Source: Oscillospiraceae bacterium | GTDB lineage: Bacteria > Bacillota > Clostridia > Oscillospirales > Oscillospiraceae | DNA: 36,846 bases | NCBI GenBank assembly: GCA_016296235.1 | Contig: JAEDJR010000002.1 | Location: forward strand, 1-36,846 | Reading direction: 5' to 3' | Shown: one piece after another, positions 23,663 through 31,460 of the stretch | Position numbering within the stretch: position 1 is the stretch's first letter | Layout: each line of letters opens with the position of its first letter | Made by a program: the position numbers and the translations under genes | The notes under the pieces: generated by a model | The model's database searches: none | Told to the model about the DNA's origin: nothing | What the model saw: only the letters and a program-made list of their open reading frames with translations

Positions 23663-25030
23663 ATGAATGTTTCATCCGGCAAATCGATTACGGATTACTT
23701 GAAGCCCGGCATGCACGCCCACCTGGTGGGCATCGGCGGCGTTTCCATGCGGCCCCTGGGGCTTGTCCTGCGTGCGCAGGGCCTGACTATCTCCGGTTCC
23801 GATATGAATTCATCGGTTTCCACGGACGAGTTGATTGCCAAAGGTATTAAAGTATATATCGGTCACCAGGCAGACAACATCCGGGGCGCCGACTGCATCA
23901 TCCGCACGGCAGCGGCACACAATGATAACCCGGAAATCGCAGCGGCCCGCGCCATGGGTATTCCCGTTTTTGAACGGGCACAAGCCTGGGGCGTCATTAT
24001 GAAGAATTACCCCAACGCCATTTGCGTTTCCGGAACCCACGGAAAAACTACGACGACCTCCATGATTACGCAGATTTTCATGGAGGCTGAAAAAGACCCG
24101 ACCGTCATGATCGGCGGCACCCTGCCCTTGATCCACGCCGGCCACCGGGTCGGCAGCGGCGACACGATCATTCTGGAGAGCTGCGAATACTGCAATTCTT
24201 TTTTGAACTTTTACCCGACTGTTGCCCTGGTTCTGAACATCGAAGCCGACCACCTGGACTTTTTCAAGGATCTGAAGGATATTCAGAATTCCTTCCGGAA
24301 GTTTGCCATGCTGGTACCGGCGCACGGCTGTGTGATCGCCAACGGTGATGACCGCAACACGATGGAGGCCCTGAGCGGGTTGAAGCTCCTGACCTTTGGC
24401 ATCTCGGAGGGCAACGCAGTGCACGGCGCCAATTATTCCGAGGACTGGCGGGATTTCGATGTGATCTGCGACGGAACCCGGTACGCCCATCTCACGCTTT
24501 CGGTCGTGGGCCGGCACAATGCAATCAATGCCATTGCCGCCTGCGCAGCTGCTTATCACGCCGGGCTGCCCGGGCATGTGGCAGAAGCGGCACTGGCCCG
24601 CTTTACGGGCGCAGGCCGCCGCATGGAATACAAAGGAAGCTATCACGGCGCCGATGTCTATGATGACTATGCCCATCATCCCAGTGAACTGCACGCCCTT
24701 TTGACCGCAGCGAAAACACTGGGCTATCAGAGAATCATCTGCGCATTCCAACCCCACACCTATACGCGCACGAAAGCGCTGTTTGACGATTTTATACGGG
24801 AGCTGCGGGCCGCAGATCTTCCGATACTCACGGATATTTACGCAGCCAGAGAGCGGAATCTGATTGGTATTTCGTCCAAAATGATCGCCGATCAGCTGCC
24901 CGGCGCCGTATACTGCCCCACGCTGCAGGACGTCACCGCCTATCTGAAAGAAACCGCGCAGCCGGGTGATCTGATTTTAACGGTCGGCGCCGGAGACATC
25001 TATAAGGCCGGAGATGCGCTTCTGAAATAA
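23663..25030 (+). CDS. murC: UDP-N-acetylmuramate--L-alanine ligase
   Basis: A 455-residue Mur ligase adding L-alanine to UDP-MurNAc in the cytoplasmic phase of peptidoglycan synthesis. It shows the N-terminal nucleotide fold HLVGIGGVSMRPLG and SGSDMN, the ATP loop CVSGTHGKTTTTSMI, the metal-site region ILESCEYCNSFLNFYP, NIEADHLDFFKD, and the C-terminal YDDYAHHPSELHALL and TYTRTKALFDDF motifs. The length is typical. ATG 23663 has GGAGG nine bases upstream. The ATG at 23624 falls in the leader hairpin and is rejected. It is monocistronic, ending at a hairpin terminator. Confidence 0.97.
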   Translation: MNVSSGKSITDYLKPGMHAHLVGIGGVSMRPLGLVLRAQGLTISGSDMNSSVSTDELIAKGIKVYIGHQADNIRGADCIIRTAAAHNDNPEIAAARAMGIPVFERAQAWGVIMKNYPNAICVSGTHGKTTTTSMITQIFMEAEKDPTVMIGGTLPLIHAGHRVGSGDTIILESCEYCNSFLNFYPTVALVLNIEADHLDFFKDLKDIQNSFRKFAMLVPAHGCVIANGDDRNTMEALSGLKLLTFGISEGNAVHGANYSEDWRDFDVICDGTRYAHLTLSVVGRHNAINAIAACAAAYHAGLPGHVAEAALARFTGAGRRMEYKGSYHGADVYDDYAHHPSELHALLTAAKTLGYQRIICAFQPHTYTRTKALFDDFIRELRAADLPILTDIYAARERNLIGISSKMIADQLPGAVYCPTLQDVTAYLKETAQPGDLILTVGAGDIYKAGDALLK

Positions 25031-25045
25031 GGATTCGATTTAACT

Positions 25046-25080
25046 GTGAGTGGTTCCCAAAGAGCCGCTCACCTTTTTCT
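25046..25080 (+). terminator. murC terminator
   Basis: GTGAGTGGTTC (25046-25056) pairs with GAGCCGCTCAC (25062-25072), with two G-U wobbles, over a five-base loop and is followed by CTTTTTCTT. Confidence 0.88.
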
Positions 25081-25099
25081 TGCTTTTTCACCCGATCTG

Positions 25100-25129
25100 T
25101 TGACTTTCTGCAATGCTTGCGGCTATAAT
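25100..25129 (+). promoter_or_regulatory. Promoter of the MATE exporter
   Basis: TTGACT (25100-25105) and a perfect TATAAT (25124-25129), 18 bases apart, about 45 bases before the start codon. Confidence 0.78.
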
Positions 25130-25173
25130 GGCCATGATCACAGCCGAACGATTACGGCGGGAGGTATTTCACG

Positions 25174-26541
25174 ATGAAACGATCTCATGAGATCGATATG
25201 ACCAACGGCCCGATTTTCAGCAAAATCCTGATCTTTTCCCTGCCCCTCATGTTCACCGGCATTCTCCAGCTTTTGTTTAACGCCGCAGACGTGATTGTTG
25301 TGGGAAAATTTGCCGGAAGCCTGGCTCTGGCTGCCGTTGGCTCCACCGGATCCCTGGTTAATCTTCTGATCAACGTGTTTATCGGTGTTTCCACCGGCGT
25401 TAACGTGCTGGCTGCCCGGTTTTACGGCAGCCGCGACAACGAACAGATGTTCCGCTGTGTTCATTGCTCCATGGCGCTCAGCGGTATTCTGGGCGTCTTT
25501 GTGGGTATTTGGGGATACTTTCTCTCCAGTCCCATGCTGAGTCTGATGCGGACAGATCCGGAGGTTTTGCCGCTGGCCGCGCTTTATCTGCGGATTTATT
25601 TCCTCGGCATCCCGGCCACCGTTGTTTACAACTTCGGTGCAGCCATTCTCCGTGCCGTTGGAGACACAGACCGTCCGCTGCGGTTTTTGCTGATTTCCGG
25701 CGTTACAAATGTGCTCCTCAATCTGTTGTTTGTGGTTGGCCTGAAAATGAGCGTGGCCGGCGTTGCCATTGCCACTGCGGTATCGCAGTATGTGGCGGCA
25801 ACCCTGGTGGTTCTGTGCCTGATCCGCTCCCAGGGCAGCTACCGGCTGCAACTGCGCAGCCTTCGGTTTTTCAGGGATATGCTGGTATGGATTCTGCAGT
25901 TGGGCATTCCCGCCGGCCTGCAGAGCACAATTTTTTCCATTTCCAATGTCATCATCCAAAGCGCCATCAATTCCTTCGGCTATATTGCCATGGCGGCAAA
26001 TTCCGCTGCCAGTAATGTGGACGGTTTTATCTATATTGCAATGAATTCCGTCTACCACGCCTCTTTGTGTTTTTCCAGTCAGAATCTCGGCGCAAAGAAA
26101 TACAACCGTCTCGGTCGTGTTCTGGCATGCTGTATCATATTGGTCATGTGTATTGGTCTGCTGGTCTCCGGCGTCATATACTGCTTTGGCCCGCAGCTGC
26201 TTTCCCTCTATATTTCCAGGGCGGACGCTGACCGGGACGCCATTCTCGCCATCGGCATGATCCGGCTGACCTATATTGGCCTGCCCTACTTCCTGTGCGG
26301 ACTCATGGAAGTAGGTTCCGGAGCCCTGCGCGGCTTGGGAAAGTCCTGGCTTCCGCTGATTATTTCGACTCTCGGCGTCTGCGTATTCCGGATTCTTTGG
26401 ATTTTTACAGTATTTGCCGCGCATCCTACTCTGGAGGTTCTGTACCTTTCCTATCCGATCAGCTGGTTTGTCACACCGGCTGCCCACTTTACAGCCATAT
26501 ACTTTGTCCAGAAAAAATTGAAGATCCCTGCTTCGGTGTGA
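25174..26541 (+). CDS. MATE-family efflux transporter
   Basis: A 455-residue inner-membrane protein with about 12 hydrophobic helices in two similar halves. Features of the multidrug and toxin extrusion family include FSLPLMFTGILQLLFNAADVIVVGKFAG at the N-terminus, GVNVLAARFYGSRD, and FGAAILRAVGDTDRPL with the conserved RAVGDT loop. The second half has SSQNLGAKKYNRLG and GSGALRGLGKSW. It uses a Na+ or H+ gradient to export organic cations or other small molecules; the substrate is unknown. The start follows a GGGAGG site. It is a single-gene unit between its own promoter and the hairpin at its 3' end. Confidence 0.93.
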   Translation: MKRSHEIDMTNGPIFSKILIFSLPLMFTGILQLLFNAADVIVVGKFAGSLALAAVGSTGSLVNLLINVFIGVSTGVNVLAARFYGSRDNEQMFRCVHCSMALSGILGVFVGIWGYFLSSPMLSLMRTDPEVLPLAALYLRIYFLGIPATVVYNFGAAILRAVGDTDRPLRFLLISGVTNVLLNLLFVVGLKMSVAGVAIATAVSQYVAATLVVLCLIRSQGSYRLQLRSLRFFRDMLVWILQLGIPAGLQSTIFSISNVIIQSAINSFGYIAMAANSAASNVDGFIYIAMNSVYHASLCFSSQNLGAKKYNRLGRVLACCIILVMCIGLLVSGVIYCFGPQLLSLYISRADADRDAILAIGMIRLTYIGLPYFLCGLMEVGSGALRGLGKSWLPLIISTLGVCVFRILWIFTVFAAHPTLEVLYLSYPISWFVTPAAHFTAIYFVQKKLKIPASV

Positions 26542-26550
26542 AGCAGGGAT
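26524..26550. terminator. Hairpin between the convergent MATE and yqgF genes
   Basis: ATCCCTGCTTC (26524-26534) and GAAGCAGGGAT (26540-26550) make an 11-bp stem that includes the MATE stop codon. On the minus strand TTTTTT follows after a few bases, so it mainly suits yqgF; the plus side has no T-run. Confidence 0.6.
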
Positions 26551-26557
26551 TCCGGGA

Positions 26558-26974
26558 TTATGATGGCTTTCTGAATGCCAGATAGCCCTCCAAAATCAGC
26601 GAGGCGGCCACGGCGTCAACGGTGTCCTTCCGCTTCTTTCCGCGCACATTGTTCTGAGATAAAATCCGGTGGGCGTCCACGGTCGTTCGCCGTTCGTCCC
26701 ACAGGACGGGCATCAGGCCGGTTTCGCGCGCCAGAAGCGCCGCAAAGTCCCGGTACAGCGCCGCACGGAGCCCTTCTGTTCCGTCCATATTCCGCGGAAA
26801 ACCCATGACCAGCTGCGTCACCTGATGCTGACGAATCAGCTCCTGTATCGCCGCACAGACTTTCTCCGGGGTATATGCGTGTATCACCGTGGTAAAACCC
26901 GTGAGCATGCCCAGTGCATCGGAAATTGCGATGCCGGTGCGGGCGTCGCCATAATCGATTGCCATAATTCTCAT
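26558..26974 (-). CDS. yqgF: YqgF/RuvX-family Holliday junction resolvase-like nuclease
   Basis: A 138-residue RNase H-fold protein. The first acidic residue is in MRIMAIDYGDARTGIAISD. VMGFPRNMDGTEG follows mid-protein, then WDERRTTVDAHRIL, and DAVAASLILEGYL provides the last conserved Asp. The family takes part in pre-16S rRNA 5'-end maturation and has been proposed to resolve Holliday junctions. The start ATG is preceded by AGGAGAG. The upstream region on the minus strand holds TATGATACAAT as a possible -10, without a convincing -35. Confidence 0.93.
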   Translation of the reverse strand: MRIMAIDYGDARTGIAISDALGMLTGFTTVIHAYTPEKVCAAIQELIRQHQVTQLVMGFPRNMDGTEGLRAALYRDFAALLARETGLMPVLWDERRTTVDAHRILSQNNVRGKKRKDTVDAVAASLILEGYLAFRKPS

Positions 26975-27066
26975 CGCCGCGATCTCTCCTGTGCTGGTTT
27001 TTTCCGTATTGTATCATATAGGCGGATATATTTGTAAAAAATTTTTGAAAATCAGAAAAATAGTTG

Positions 27067-27095
27067 TTGACCCCATCAGTCAGGTATGCTAGAAT
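27067..27095 (+). promoter_or_regulatory. Promoter of the rpmG-secE-nusG-ribosomal protein operon
   Basis: TTGACC (27067-27072), a 17-base spacer and TAGAAT (27090-27095). A leader of about 130 bases follows. Confidence 0.8.
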
Positions 27096-27140
27096 AGCAT
27101 TACCTGTGAAAAAGGGGTAATTTTTTTGCGCCTTTTTCTT

Positions 27141-27196
27141 CCGTGGATGAACGCCAGGTAGTTTCGGCGTTCGCTAAATTCTGATCCTAGCCACGG
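27141..27196 (+). other. Structured leader hairpin upstream of rpmG
   Basis: CCGTGG (27141-27146) pairs with CCACGG (27191-27196). Inside, GAACGCC (27149-27155) pairs with GGCGTTC (27166-27172), leaving an 18-base unpaired stretch on the 3' side. It lies in the untranslated leader and may regulate the operon; no known class recognised. Confidence 0.45.
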
Positions 27197-27232
27197 CGAT
27201 GCAGGGAGGCAAATTTTAAGGAGGTGCCGATC

Positions 27233-27382
27233 ATGCGCGTAAAAGTCACTTTGAGATGCTCTGAGTGCAAGCAGAGAAACTACAACACCATGAAGAACAA
27301 AAAGAACGACCCTGACCGTCTCGAGATGAAGAAGTATTGCAGATTCTGCAAGAAGCACACCGTCCACAACGAGACGAAGTAA
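27233..27382 (+). CDS. rpmG: 50S ribosomal protein L33
   Basis: A 49-residue protein, MRVKVTLRCSECKQRNYNTM at the start and YCRFCKKHTVHNETK at the end. The two CxxC pairs (residues 9/12 and 36/39) form a zinc ribbon, so this is the zinc-binding (C+) version of L33. AAGGAGG lies eight bases before the ATG. Position just ahead of secE and nusG is usual for Firmicutes. It is easily missed because of its size. Confidence 0.96.
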   Translation: MRVKVTLRCSECKQRNYNTMKNKKNDPDRLEMKKYCRFCKKHTVHNETK

Positions 27383-27421
27383 GGCATTGAGTTTCGTTTC
27401 AATGCAGAAAGGGTGAACAAC

Positions 27422-27655
27422 ATGGCAGAAGCCAAAAAGGAAAACTTTTTTGTTCGTACCGGCAAACGCATCAGCCGCTGGTTCCGTGAAATGAAGAGCG
27501 AGCTGAAGAAGGTTGTCTGGCCGAGCAAGAGTCAGATGATCAACAATACGCTGGTCGTACTGGCCTGCGTGCTGGTCGTCGGTGTTTTCATCTGGGTCTT
27601 TGACGCCGTTGCAGGCCTTGTGGTGAACGGTATTATCACCCTGGTCAAGGGCTAG
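27422..27655 (+). CDS. secE: Preprotein translocase subunit SecE
   Basis: A 77-residue single-membrane-helix protein that clamps SecY in the translocon. It has the amphipathic FREMKSELKKVVWPSKSQM motif followed by one helix (NNTLVVLACVLVVGVFIWVF). The ATG at 27422 is preferred over the in-frame GTG at 27413, because AAAGGGTG lies just before it. It is followed eight bases later by nusG, the standard pairing. Confidence 0.96.
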   Translation: MAEAKKENFFVRTGKRISRWFREMKSELKKVVWPSKSQMINNTLVVLACVLVVGVFIWVFDAVAGLVVNGIITLVKG

Positions 27656-27663
27656 GAGTCACC

Positions 27664-28188
27664 ATGGCAGAAGCAGCAAAGTGGTATGTGGTTCACACAT
27701 ACTCCGGCTATGAAAACACTGTAAAGGCCACCATTGAAAAGACAGTCGAGACCAGACATCTGGAAGATCTGATCCACGTTGTCTCCATTCCTATGGAAAC
27801 CGTGACCGAGCTGACGGACAACGGCCCCAAGACCTATGAACGCAAGGTCTTCCCGGGTTACGTTCTCATCAAAATGATCATGACCGACGAGGCTTGGTAT
27901 GTGATCAAAAACGTCCGCGGCGTCACCGGTTTCGTCGGATCCGGCACAAAGCCCACTGCCCTCACGGAAGAGGAAGTGCTGCAGCTGGGTGTGGAGAAGC
28001 ATGAGATCGTGGTCAGCTATGATGTGGGCGACTCCGTCAAGATTACGGACGGCCCTCTGACTTCTTTCATTGGCGTTGTCGATGCACTGGATATCGACAA
28101 AAACAAGGTCCGCGTTATTGTTTCCATGTTCGGACGCGAGACGCCTGTGGAGCTGGAGCTCGATCAGGTGGAAACCGTTAATCCGTAA
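27664..28188 (+). CDS. nusG: Transcription termination/antitermination factor NusG
   Basis: A 174-residue protein with the NGN domain (KWYVVHTYSGYENTVKATIE, VFPGYVLIKM, ITGFVG-like VRGVTGFVGSG) and a C-terminal KOW domain (GDSVKITDGPLTSFIGVVD, then VSMFGRETPVELELDQVE). It binds RNA polymerase and controls pausing and transcription-translation coupling. AGGAG precedes the ATG by five bases. Confidence 0.98.
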   Translation: MAEAAKWYVVHTYSGYENTVKATIEKTVETRHLEDLIHVVSIPMETVTELTDNGPKTYERKVFPGYVLIKMIMTDEAWYVIKNVRGVTGFVGSGTKPTALTEEEVLQLGVEKHEIVVSYDVGDSVKITDGPLTSFIGVVDALDIDKNKVRVIVSMFGRETPVELELDQVETVNP

Positions 28189-28284
28189 CGTACCGGCGAG
28201 AGCCGTTCAGAACGTGGGAGGGGCATAACGTCCCGCCAAAAATACGCATTGCGTATCACCACATTTTTTCAGGAGGTGCTTATC

Positions 28285-28713
28285 ATGGCACAGAAAGTAA
28301 CAGGATATATCAAACTGCAGATTCCCGCAGCCAAGGCTACCGCTTCCCCCCCTGTCGGTCCCGCCCTCGGCCAGCACGGCGTGAATATTGCGCAGTTCAT
28401 CAAGGAATTTAACGAGCGCACCAAGGATCAGGCCGGCTTCAAGATCCCCGTGGTCATCACGGTTTATGCCGACCGCAGCTTCACCTTCGTCACCAAGACT
28501 CCCCCTACCGCTACCCTGATCCTCAAGACTCTGGGTATCGAGAGCGGTTCCGGCGTCCCCAACAAGACCAAGGTTGCTACCATCAGCCAGGCTCAGCTGC
28601 GTGAGATCGCTGAGAAGAAGATGCCTGACCTGACCGCCGCTACCATCGAGGCTGCTATGTCCCAGATTGCCGGTACCTGCCGCAGCATGGGCGTCGTTAT
28701 CGCCGATAACTAA
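28285..28713 (+). CDS. rplK: 50S ribosomal protein L11
   Basis: A 142-residue protein of the GTPase-associated centre: GYIKLQIPAAKATASPPVGP at the N-terminus with the proline-rich PPVGPALGQHGVNI, and C-terminal GTCRSMGVVI. ATG 28285 follows CAGGAGGTG; upstream in-frame codons lie in the leader. The 96-base gap after nusG contains a perfect ATACGC/GCGTAT hairpin (28242-28256) and a GGGA/TCCC stem. Confidence 0.98.
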   Translation: MAQKVTGYIKLQIPAAKATASPPVGPALGQHGVNIAQFIKEFNERTKDQAGFKIPVVITVYADRSFTFVTKTPPTATLILKTLGIESGSGVPNKTKVATISQAQLREIAEKKMPDLTAATIEAAMSQIAGTCRSMGVVIADN

Positions 28714-28723
28714 TTGCTTGACC

Positions 28724-28751
28724 GAGGATTTCCGGCAGCAGGCCGGACCTC
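28724..28751 (+). other. Intercistronic hairpin between rplK and rplA
   Basis: GAGG (28724-28727) pairs with CCTC (28748-28751) and TCCGGC (28731-28736) with GCCGGA (28742-28747), leaving a three-base bulge. Its place before rplA would suit an L1 feedback site, but I cannot confirm the L1-binding consensus. Confidence 0.45.
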
Positions 28752-28800
28752 ATAAATCGTGGGAGGATTATTCCGAATCACCACTAAGGAGGATATTACA

Positions 28801-29490
28801 TTGTTCAGAGGTAAGAAATATAAAGACAGCACAAAGCTGATCGACCGCAGTGTTCAGTACGACGTGGCCGACGCCATGGGCCTGGTTGTGAAGGCTGCCC
28901 CCGCCAAGTTCGACGAAACTGTTGAAATCCACATCAAGCTGGGCGTTGACTCCCGTCACGCTGACCAGCAGGTCCGTGGTGCCATCGTTCTGCCCAACGG
29001 CACCGGCAAGACCCGCAAGGTTCTGGTTTTTGCCAAGGACGCCAAGGTGGACGAGGCTCTGGCTGCCGGTGCCGATTATGCCGGCGGTATGGAACTGGTC
29101 GAAAAGATCACCAAGGAAAACTGGTTTGACTTCGATGTCGTCGTCGCAACTCCCGACATGATGGGCGTTGTCGGCCGTCTGGGTAAGGTTCTGGGCCCCA
29201 AGGGTCTGATGCCCTCCCCCAAGGCCGGCACTGTGACTCCCAACGTCACCGCCGCCGTCCATGAGATCAAAGCCGGTAAGATCGAGTACCGTCTCGATAA
29301 GACCAACATCATCCACTGCCCCATCGGCAAGGTTTCCTTCGGCCCCGAAAAGCTGCAGGAGAACTTCGAGACTCTGCTGGGCGCCGTCATCAAGGCCAAG
29401 CCCGCCGCTGCCAAGGGTCAGTATATCAGAAGCTGCGTCATCGCCTCCACCATGGGCCCTGGCATCAAGGTCAGCACTGCTAAGTTCTGA
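28801..29490 (+). CDS. rplA: 50S ribosomal protein L1 (TTG start)
   Basis: A 229-residue ribosomal protein of the L1 stalk, often also a repressor of its own operon. FRGKKYKDSTKLIDRSVQYD opens the protein as in other Firmicutes. PNGTGKTRKVLVFAKDAK, GKVLGPKGLMPSPKAGTVT and the C-terminal GPGIKVSTAKF are intact. The start is TTG at 28801, seven or eight bases after AAGGAGG. The in-frame codons upstream (to 28759) precede that site and give no conserved residues. Confidence 0.96.
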   Translation: MFRGKKYKDSTKLIDRSVQYDVADAMGLVVKAAPAKFDETVEIHIKLGVDSRHADQQVRGAIVLPNGTGKTRKVLVFAKDAKVDEALAAGADYAGGMELVEKITKENWFDFDVVVATPDMMGVVGRLGKVLGPKGLMPSPKAGTVTPNVTAAVHEIKAGKIEYRLDKTNIIHCPIGKVSFGPEKLQENFETLLGAVIKAKPAAAKGQYIRSCVIASTMGPGIKVSTAKF

Positions 29491-29506
29491 TTTTACAAAA
29501 AAGTTC

Positions 29507-29535
29507 TTGACATTTGCCGCGGAACTTGATATAGT
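29507..29535 (+). promoter_or_regulatory. Internal promoter for rplJ-rplL
   Basis: TTGACA (29507-29512), a 17-base spacer and TATAGT (29530-29535), directly after rplA. It gives L10 and L12 their own transcript, fitting the higher demand for L12. Confidence 0.85.
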
Positions 29536-29541
29536 ATATTG

Positions 29542-29660
29542 GCTGCCAAAGACAGCAGGAGGCTTTTGCCATAAAGGGTTCTCCCCTTCCTGCCGAGGTT
29601 TCGCGAAATGACAAGCATTTTGTGTCCTCATGTCTTTCTGGCATGAGGACTTTTATTATA
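29542..29660 (+). ncRNA. Ribosomal protein L10 leader with attenuator
   Basis: The leader begins GGCTGCCAAAGACAGCAGGA and later has CTTCCTGCCGAGGTTT, matching the L10 leader motif to which L10(L12)4 binds. It ends in an intrinsic terminator: GTCCTCATG (29624-29632) with CATGAGGAC (29642-29650), then TTTTATTAT. This fits transcription attenuation by free L10-L12, known in Firmicutes. Confidence 0.88.
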
Positions 29661-29678
29661 CTCGGAGGTGACACAATC

Positions 29679-30206
29679 ATGCCCAACGCAAAGGTTTTGG
29701 AAAGCAAAAAGGCAACTGTGGACGCCCTTGCCGAAAAGCTGCAGAATGCTACTGCCGCCGTCTTCGTGGATTACAAGGGTATCAACGTGGCCCAGGATAC
29801 TGAGCTGCGCAACCAGTTCCGTGCCGCCGGAGTCGACTACACTGTTGTGAAGAACACCCTGACCCGCTTTGCCGCCAACAAGATTGGCTACAGCGAGTTT
29901 GATGAGCTGCTCAACGGTACGACTTCCATGGCTTGCACGACCGGCGATCCCATCGCCCCCGCCCGCATCGTCAGCGAGTTCGCCAAGAAGAACAAGGACG
30001 TTGTGAAGATCAAGGGCGGCATGGTCGAAGGCAAGGTCCTGACCATCGATGAACTGAAGGCTTTCGGCGAGCTGCCTTCCAAGGACGCTCTCATTGCTCA
30101 GGTTCTGGGTACTTTCCTGGCTCCCATCACCAGTCTGGCTTTCGTTCTGGATCAGATCTGCCAGGCCAAGGGTGGCGCTCCTGCAGAAGAAGCTGCAGAA
30201 GCCTAA
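29679..30206 (+). CDS. rplJ: 50S ribosomal protein L10
   Basis: A 175-residue protein forming the base of the L7/L12 stalk. It starts PNAKVLESKKATVDALAEKL, with FVDYKGINVAQDTELRNQFR and VVKNTLTRFAANKIGYSE in the rRNA-binding N-terminal domain. A C-terminal helix binds L12 dimers. ATG 29679 follows CGGAGGTGACACAATC. Expression is likely limited by the attenuator just upstream. Confidence 0.97.
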   Translation: MPNAKVLESKKATVDALAEKLQNATAAVFVDYKGINVAQDTELRNQFRAAGVDYTVVKNTLTRFAANKIGYSEFDELLNGTTSMACTTGDPIAPARIVSEFAKKNKDVVKIKGGMVEGKVLTIDELKAFGELPSKDALIAQVLGTFLAPITSLAFVLDQICQAKGGAPAEEAAEA

Positions 30207-30246
30207 TTCATTGAACACTTATTACGATATTTGGAGGTAATTAAAA

Positions 30247-30621
30247 ATGGCATCCGAAAAGATTACTGCTCTCGTTGAAGAAGTTAAGACCCTGTCCGTT
30301 CTGGAGCTGGCCGAGCTGGTTCACACTCTGGAAGAAGTGTTCGGCGTTTCCGCCGCTGCCGCTGCTGTTGCTGCTCCCGCTGCCGGCGCTGCTGCCGCTG
30401 AGGAAGAGAAGACCGAGTTCGACGTCGTCCTGAAGTCCGCCGGCGCCAACAAGATCGCCGTCATCAAGGTCGTCCGTGCCGTCACCGGCCTGGGCCTGAA
30501 GGAAGCCAAGGAGATCGTGGACAACGCTCCCAAGGCTCTGAAGGAAGGCATCTCCAAGGAAGACGCCGAGAAGCTGGCCGAGGATCTGAAGGCCGCCGGC
30601 GCCGAGGTCGAAGTGAAGTAA
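30247..30621 (+). CDS. rplL: 50S ribosomal protein L7/L12
   Basis: A 124-residue stalk protein with N-terminal dimerisation helices (VEEVKTLSVLELAELVHTLE), an Ala-rich hinge (residues about 36-52) and the factor-binding C-terminal domain (FDVVLKSAGANKIAVIKVVR, TGLGLKEAKEIVD). GGAGG precedes the ATG. It is the last gene of the operon here; rpoB does not follow. Confidence 0.98.
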   Translation: MASEKITALVEEVKTLSVLELAELVHTLEEVFGVSAAAAAVAAPAAGAAAAEEEKTEFDVVLKSAGANKIAVIKVVRAVTGLGLKEAKEIVDNAPKALKEGISKEDAEKLAEDLKAAGAEVEVK

Positions 30622-30649
30622 TTTCCCTTCTCCCCTGCTTTAACACGAA

Positions 30650-30683
30650 AAGCCCCGCCATGACACAAGTCATGGCGGGGCTT
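30650..30683. terminator. Strong hairpin after rplL
   Basis: AAGCCCCGCCATGAC (30650-30664) and GTCATGGCGGGGCTT (30669-30683) form a perfect 15-bp stem over ACAA. The plus side has only TT after the GC stem, while the minus side reads CTTTTCG, so it should stop transcripts from both rplL and the opposing operon. Confidence 0.75.
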
Positions 30684-30721
30684 CAGCGTGTTGAAGAAGT
30701 CCTCAAAACCAATGAGCACTC

Positions 30722-30862
30722 AAGGCTTTCCCTTGAGAGGAAGCTGTCGGCCTAAAGACCCACTGATGAGGTGTATGCAGGCAGTGCCGATAAGAGAAGG
30801 GCTGCCAGTTTCACCTCTCCGTCACGGCTTGCGCCGTGCCGCCTCCCCTCAAGAGGAGGCTT
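30722..30862. repeat. MITE-like short interspersed repeat with imperfect terminal inverted repeats
   Basis: The left end AAGGCTTTCCCTTGAGAGGA is an imperfect inverted copy of the right end, whose reverse complement is AAGCCTCCTCTTGAGGGGAG. The inside holds CACGGC TTGC GCCGTG, a small perfect hairpin (30823-30838), and the phrases ACTGATGAGGTG and TTCACCTCTCCGTCACGGC. I recall very similar sequences as dispersed non-coding repeats in Faecalibacterium and other Oscillospiraceae. No reading frame is present, so it would be non-autonomous. The remaining 76 bases to 30938 show nothing recognisable. Confidence 0.65.
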
Positions 30863-30938
30863 CTGTGTTGCCAAGACTCCCCGCAAAGGGCTGCTTTTGG
30901 CTGCTCCGGATATAGGGACGGATCCGGTTGCAGTTTCT

Positions 30939-31436
30939 TCAGCAGACATGATGACAGATCATTCTGCATTCCGTATTCGGCGTTCCGAGGCAGATTTGCT
31001 GTTCCGTTCCATCGAAATGAAAGCCGTATCGTTCATAGAAGCGAATGGCTCTTTCATTTCCTTTCAACACCCAAACAGCAATCTGGGCATAGTCACTGAG
31101 CCGCTCAAAAGCAGCGTTCATCAGCGCATACCCCACCTGTTTGCCGTGGTATTCCCGCAGAACGTAAATTGCATAGATCTCTCCGCATTTCGGCAGCGTC
31201 TGATCCCGGTAAGCGCCGTAGGCCACAAAACCAATCACGTTCTCGCCCGCCTTGGCCACAAGGATGTTATCCGGCCATCGATGCGCGATTTCTCTGCAGG
31301 TTTCGAGGGTCAGCTTGTTCAGGTACGCCGCATCCACAAGACCGGCATAGGTCTCCTGCCAGGACTGATAATGGACATAGGCTTTGCCGTTAATTTCTTC
31401 CTCCGTTTTCATCGGTGAAATGGTAAAATACTGCAT
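30939..31436 (-). CDS. GNAT-family N-acetyltransferase
   Basis: A 165-residue acetyltransferase. KAYVHYQSWQETYAGLVDAAYL is the usual N-terminal helix pair, EIYAIYVLREYHGKQVGYAL carries the acetyl-CoA loop, and AIRFYERYGFHFDGTEQQI is the end motif. The last 14 residues (PNTECRMICHHVC) are unusual and may be read-through of the neighbouring repeat-rich region. It begins 24 bases after the ATP-grasp gene stop with GAGGAAG as ribosome-binding site and no terminator between, so it is the fourth gene of the hydrolase/ATP-grasp operon. Substrate unknown. Confidence 0.88.
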   Translation of the reverse strand: MQYFTISPMKTEEEINGKAYVHYQSWQETYAGLVDAAYLNKLTLETCREIAHRWPDNILVAKAGENVIGFVAYGAYRDQTLPKCGEIYAIYVLREYHGKQVGYALMNAAFERLSDYAQIAVWVLKGNERAIRFYERYGFHFDGTEQQICLGTPNTECRMICHHVC

Positions 31437-31460
31437 CTCTGCTTCCTCTCAGCAGGACCT

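Noticed and set aside
25138..26487. A 449-codon minus-strand frame opposite the MATE exporter
   Set aside because: Same kind of shadow; the plus-strand product has full MATE features and good start signals.
27099..27127. ATTACC/GGTAAT hairpin followed by seven T, looking like an attenuator of the rpmG operon
   Set aside because: Its left arm overlaps the predicted transcription start, so the RNA would lack half the stem. The remaining pairing is too weak to terminate.
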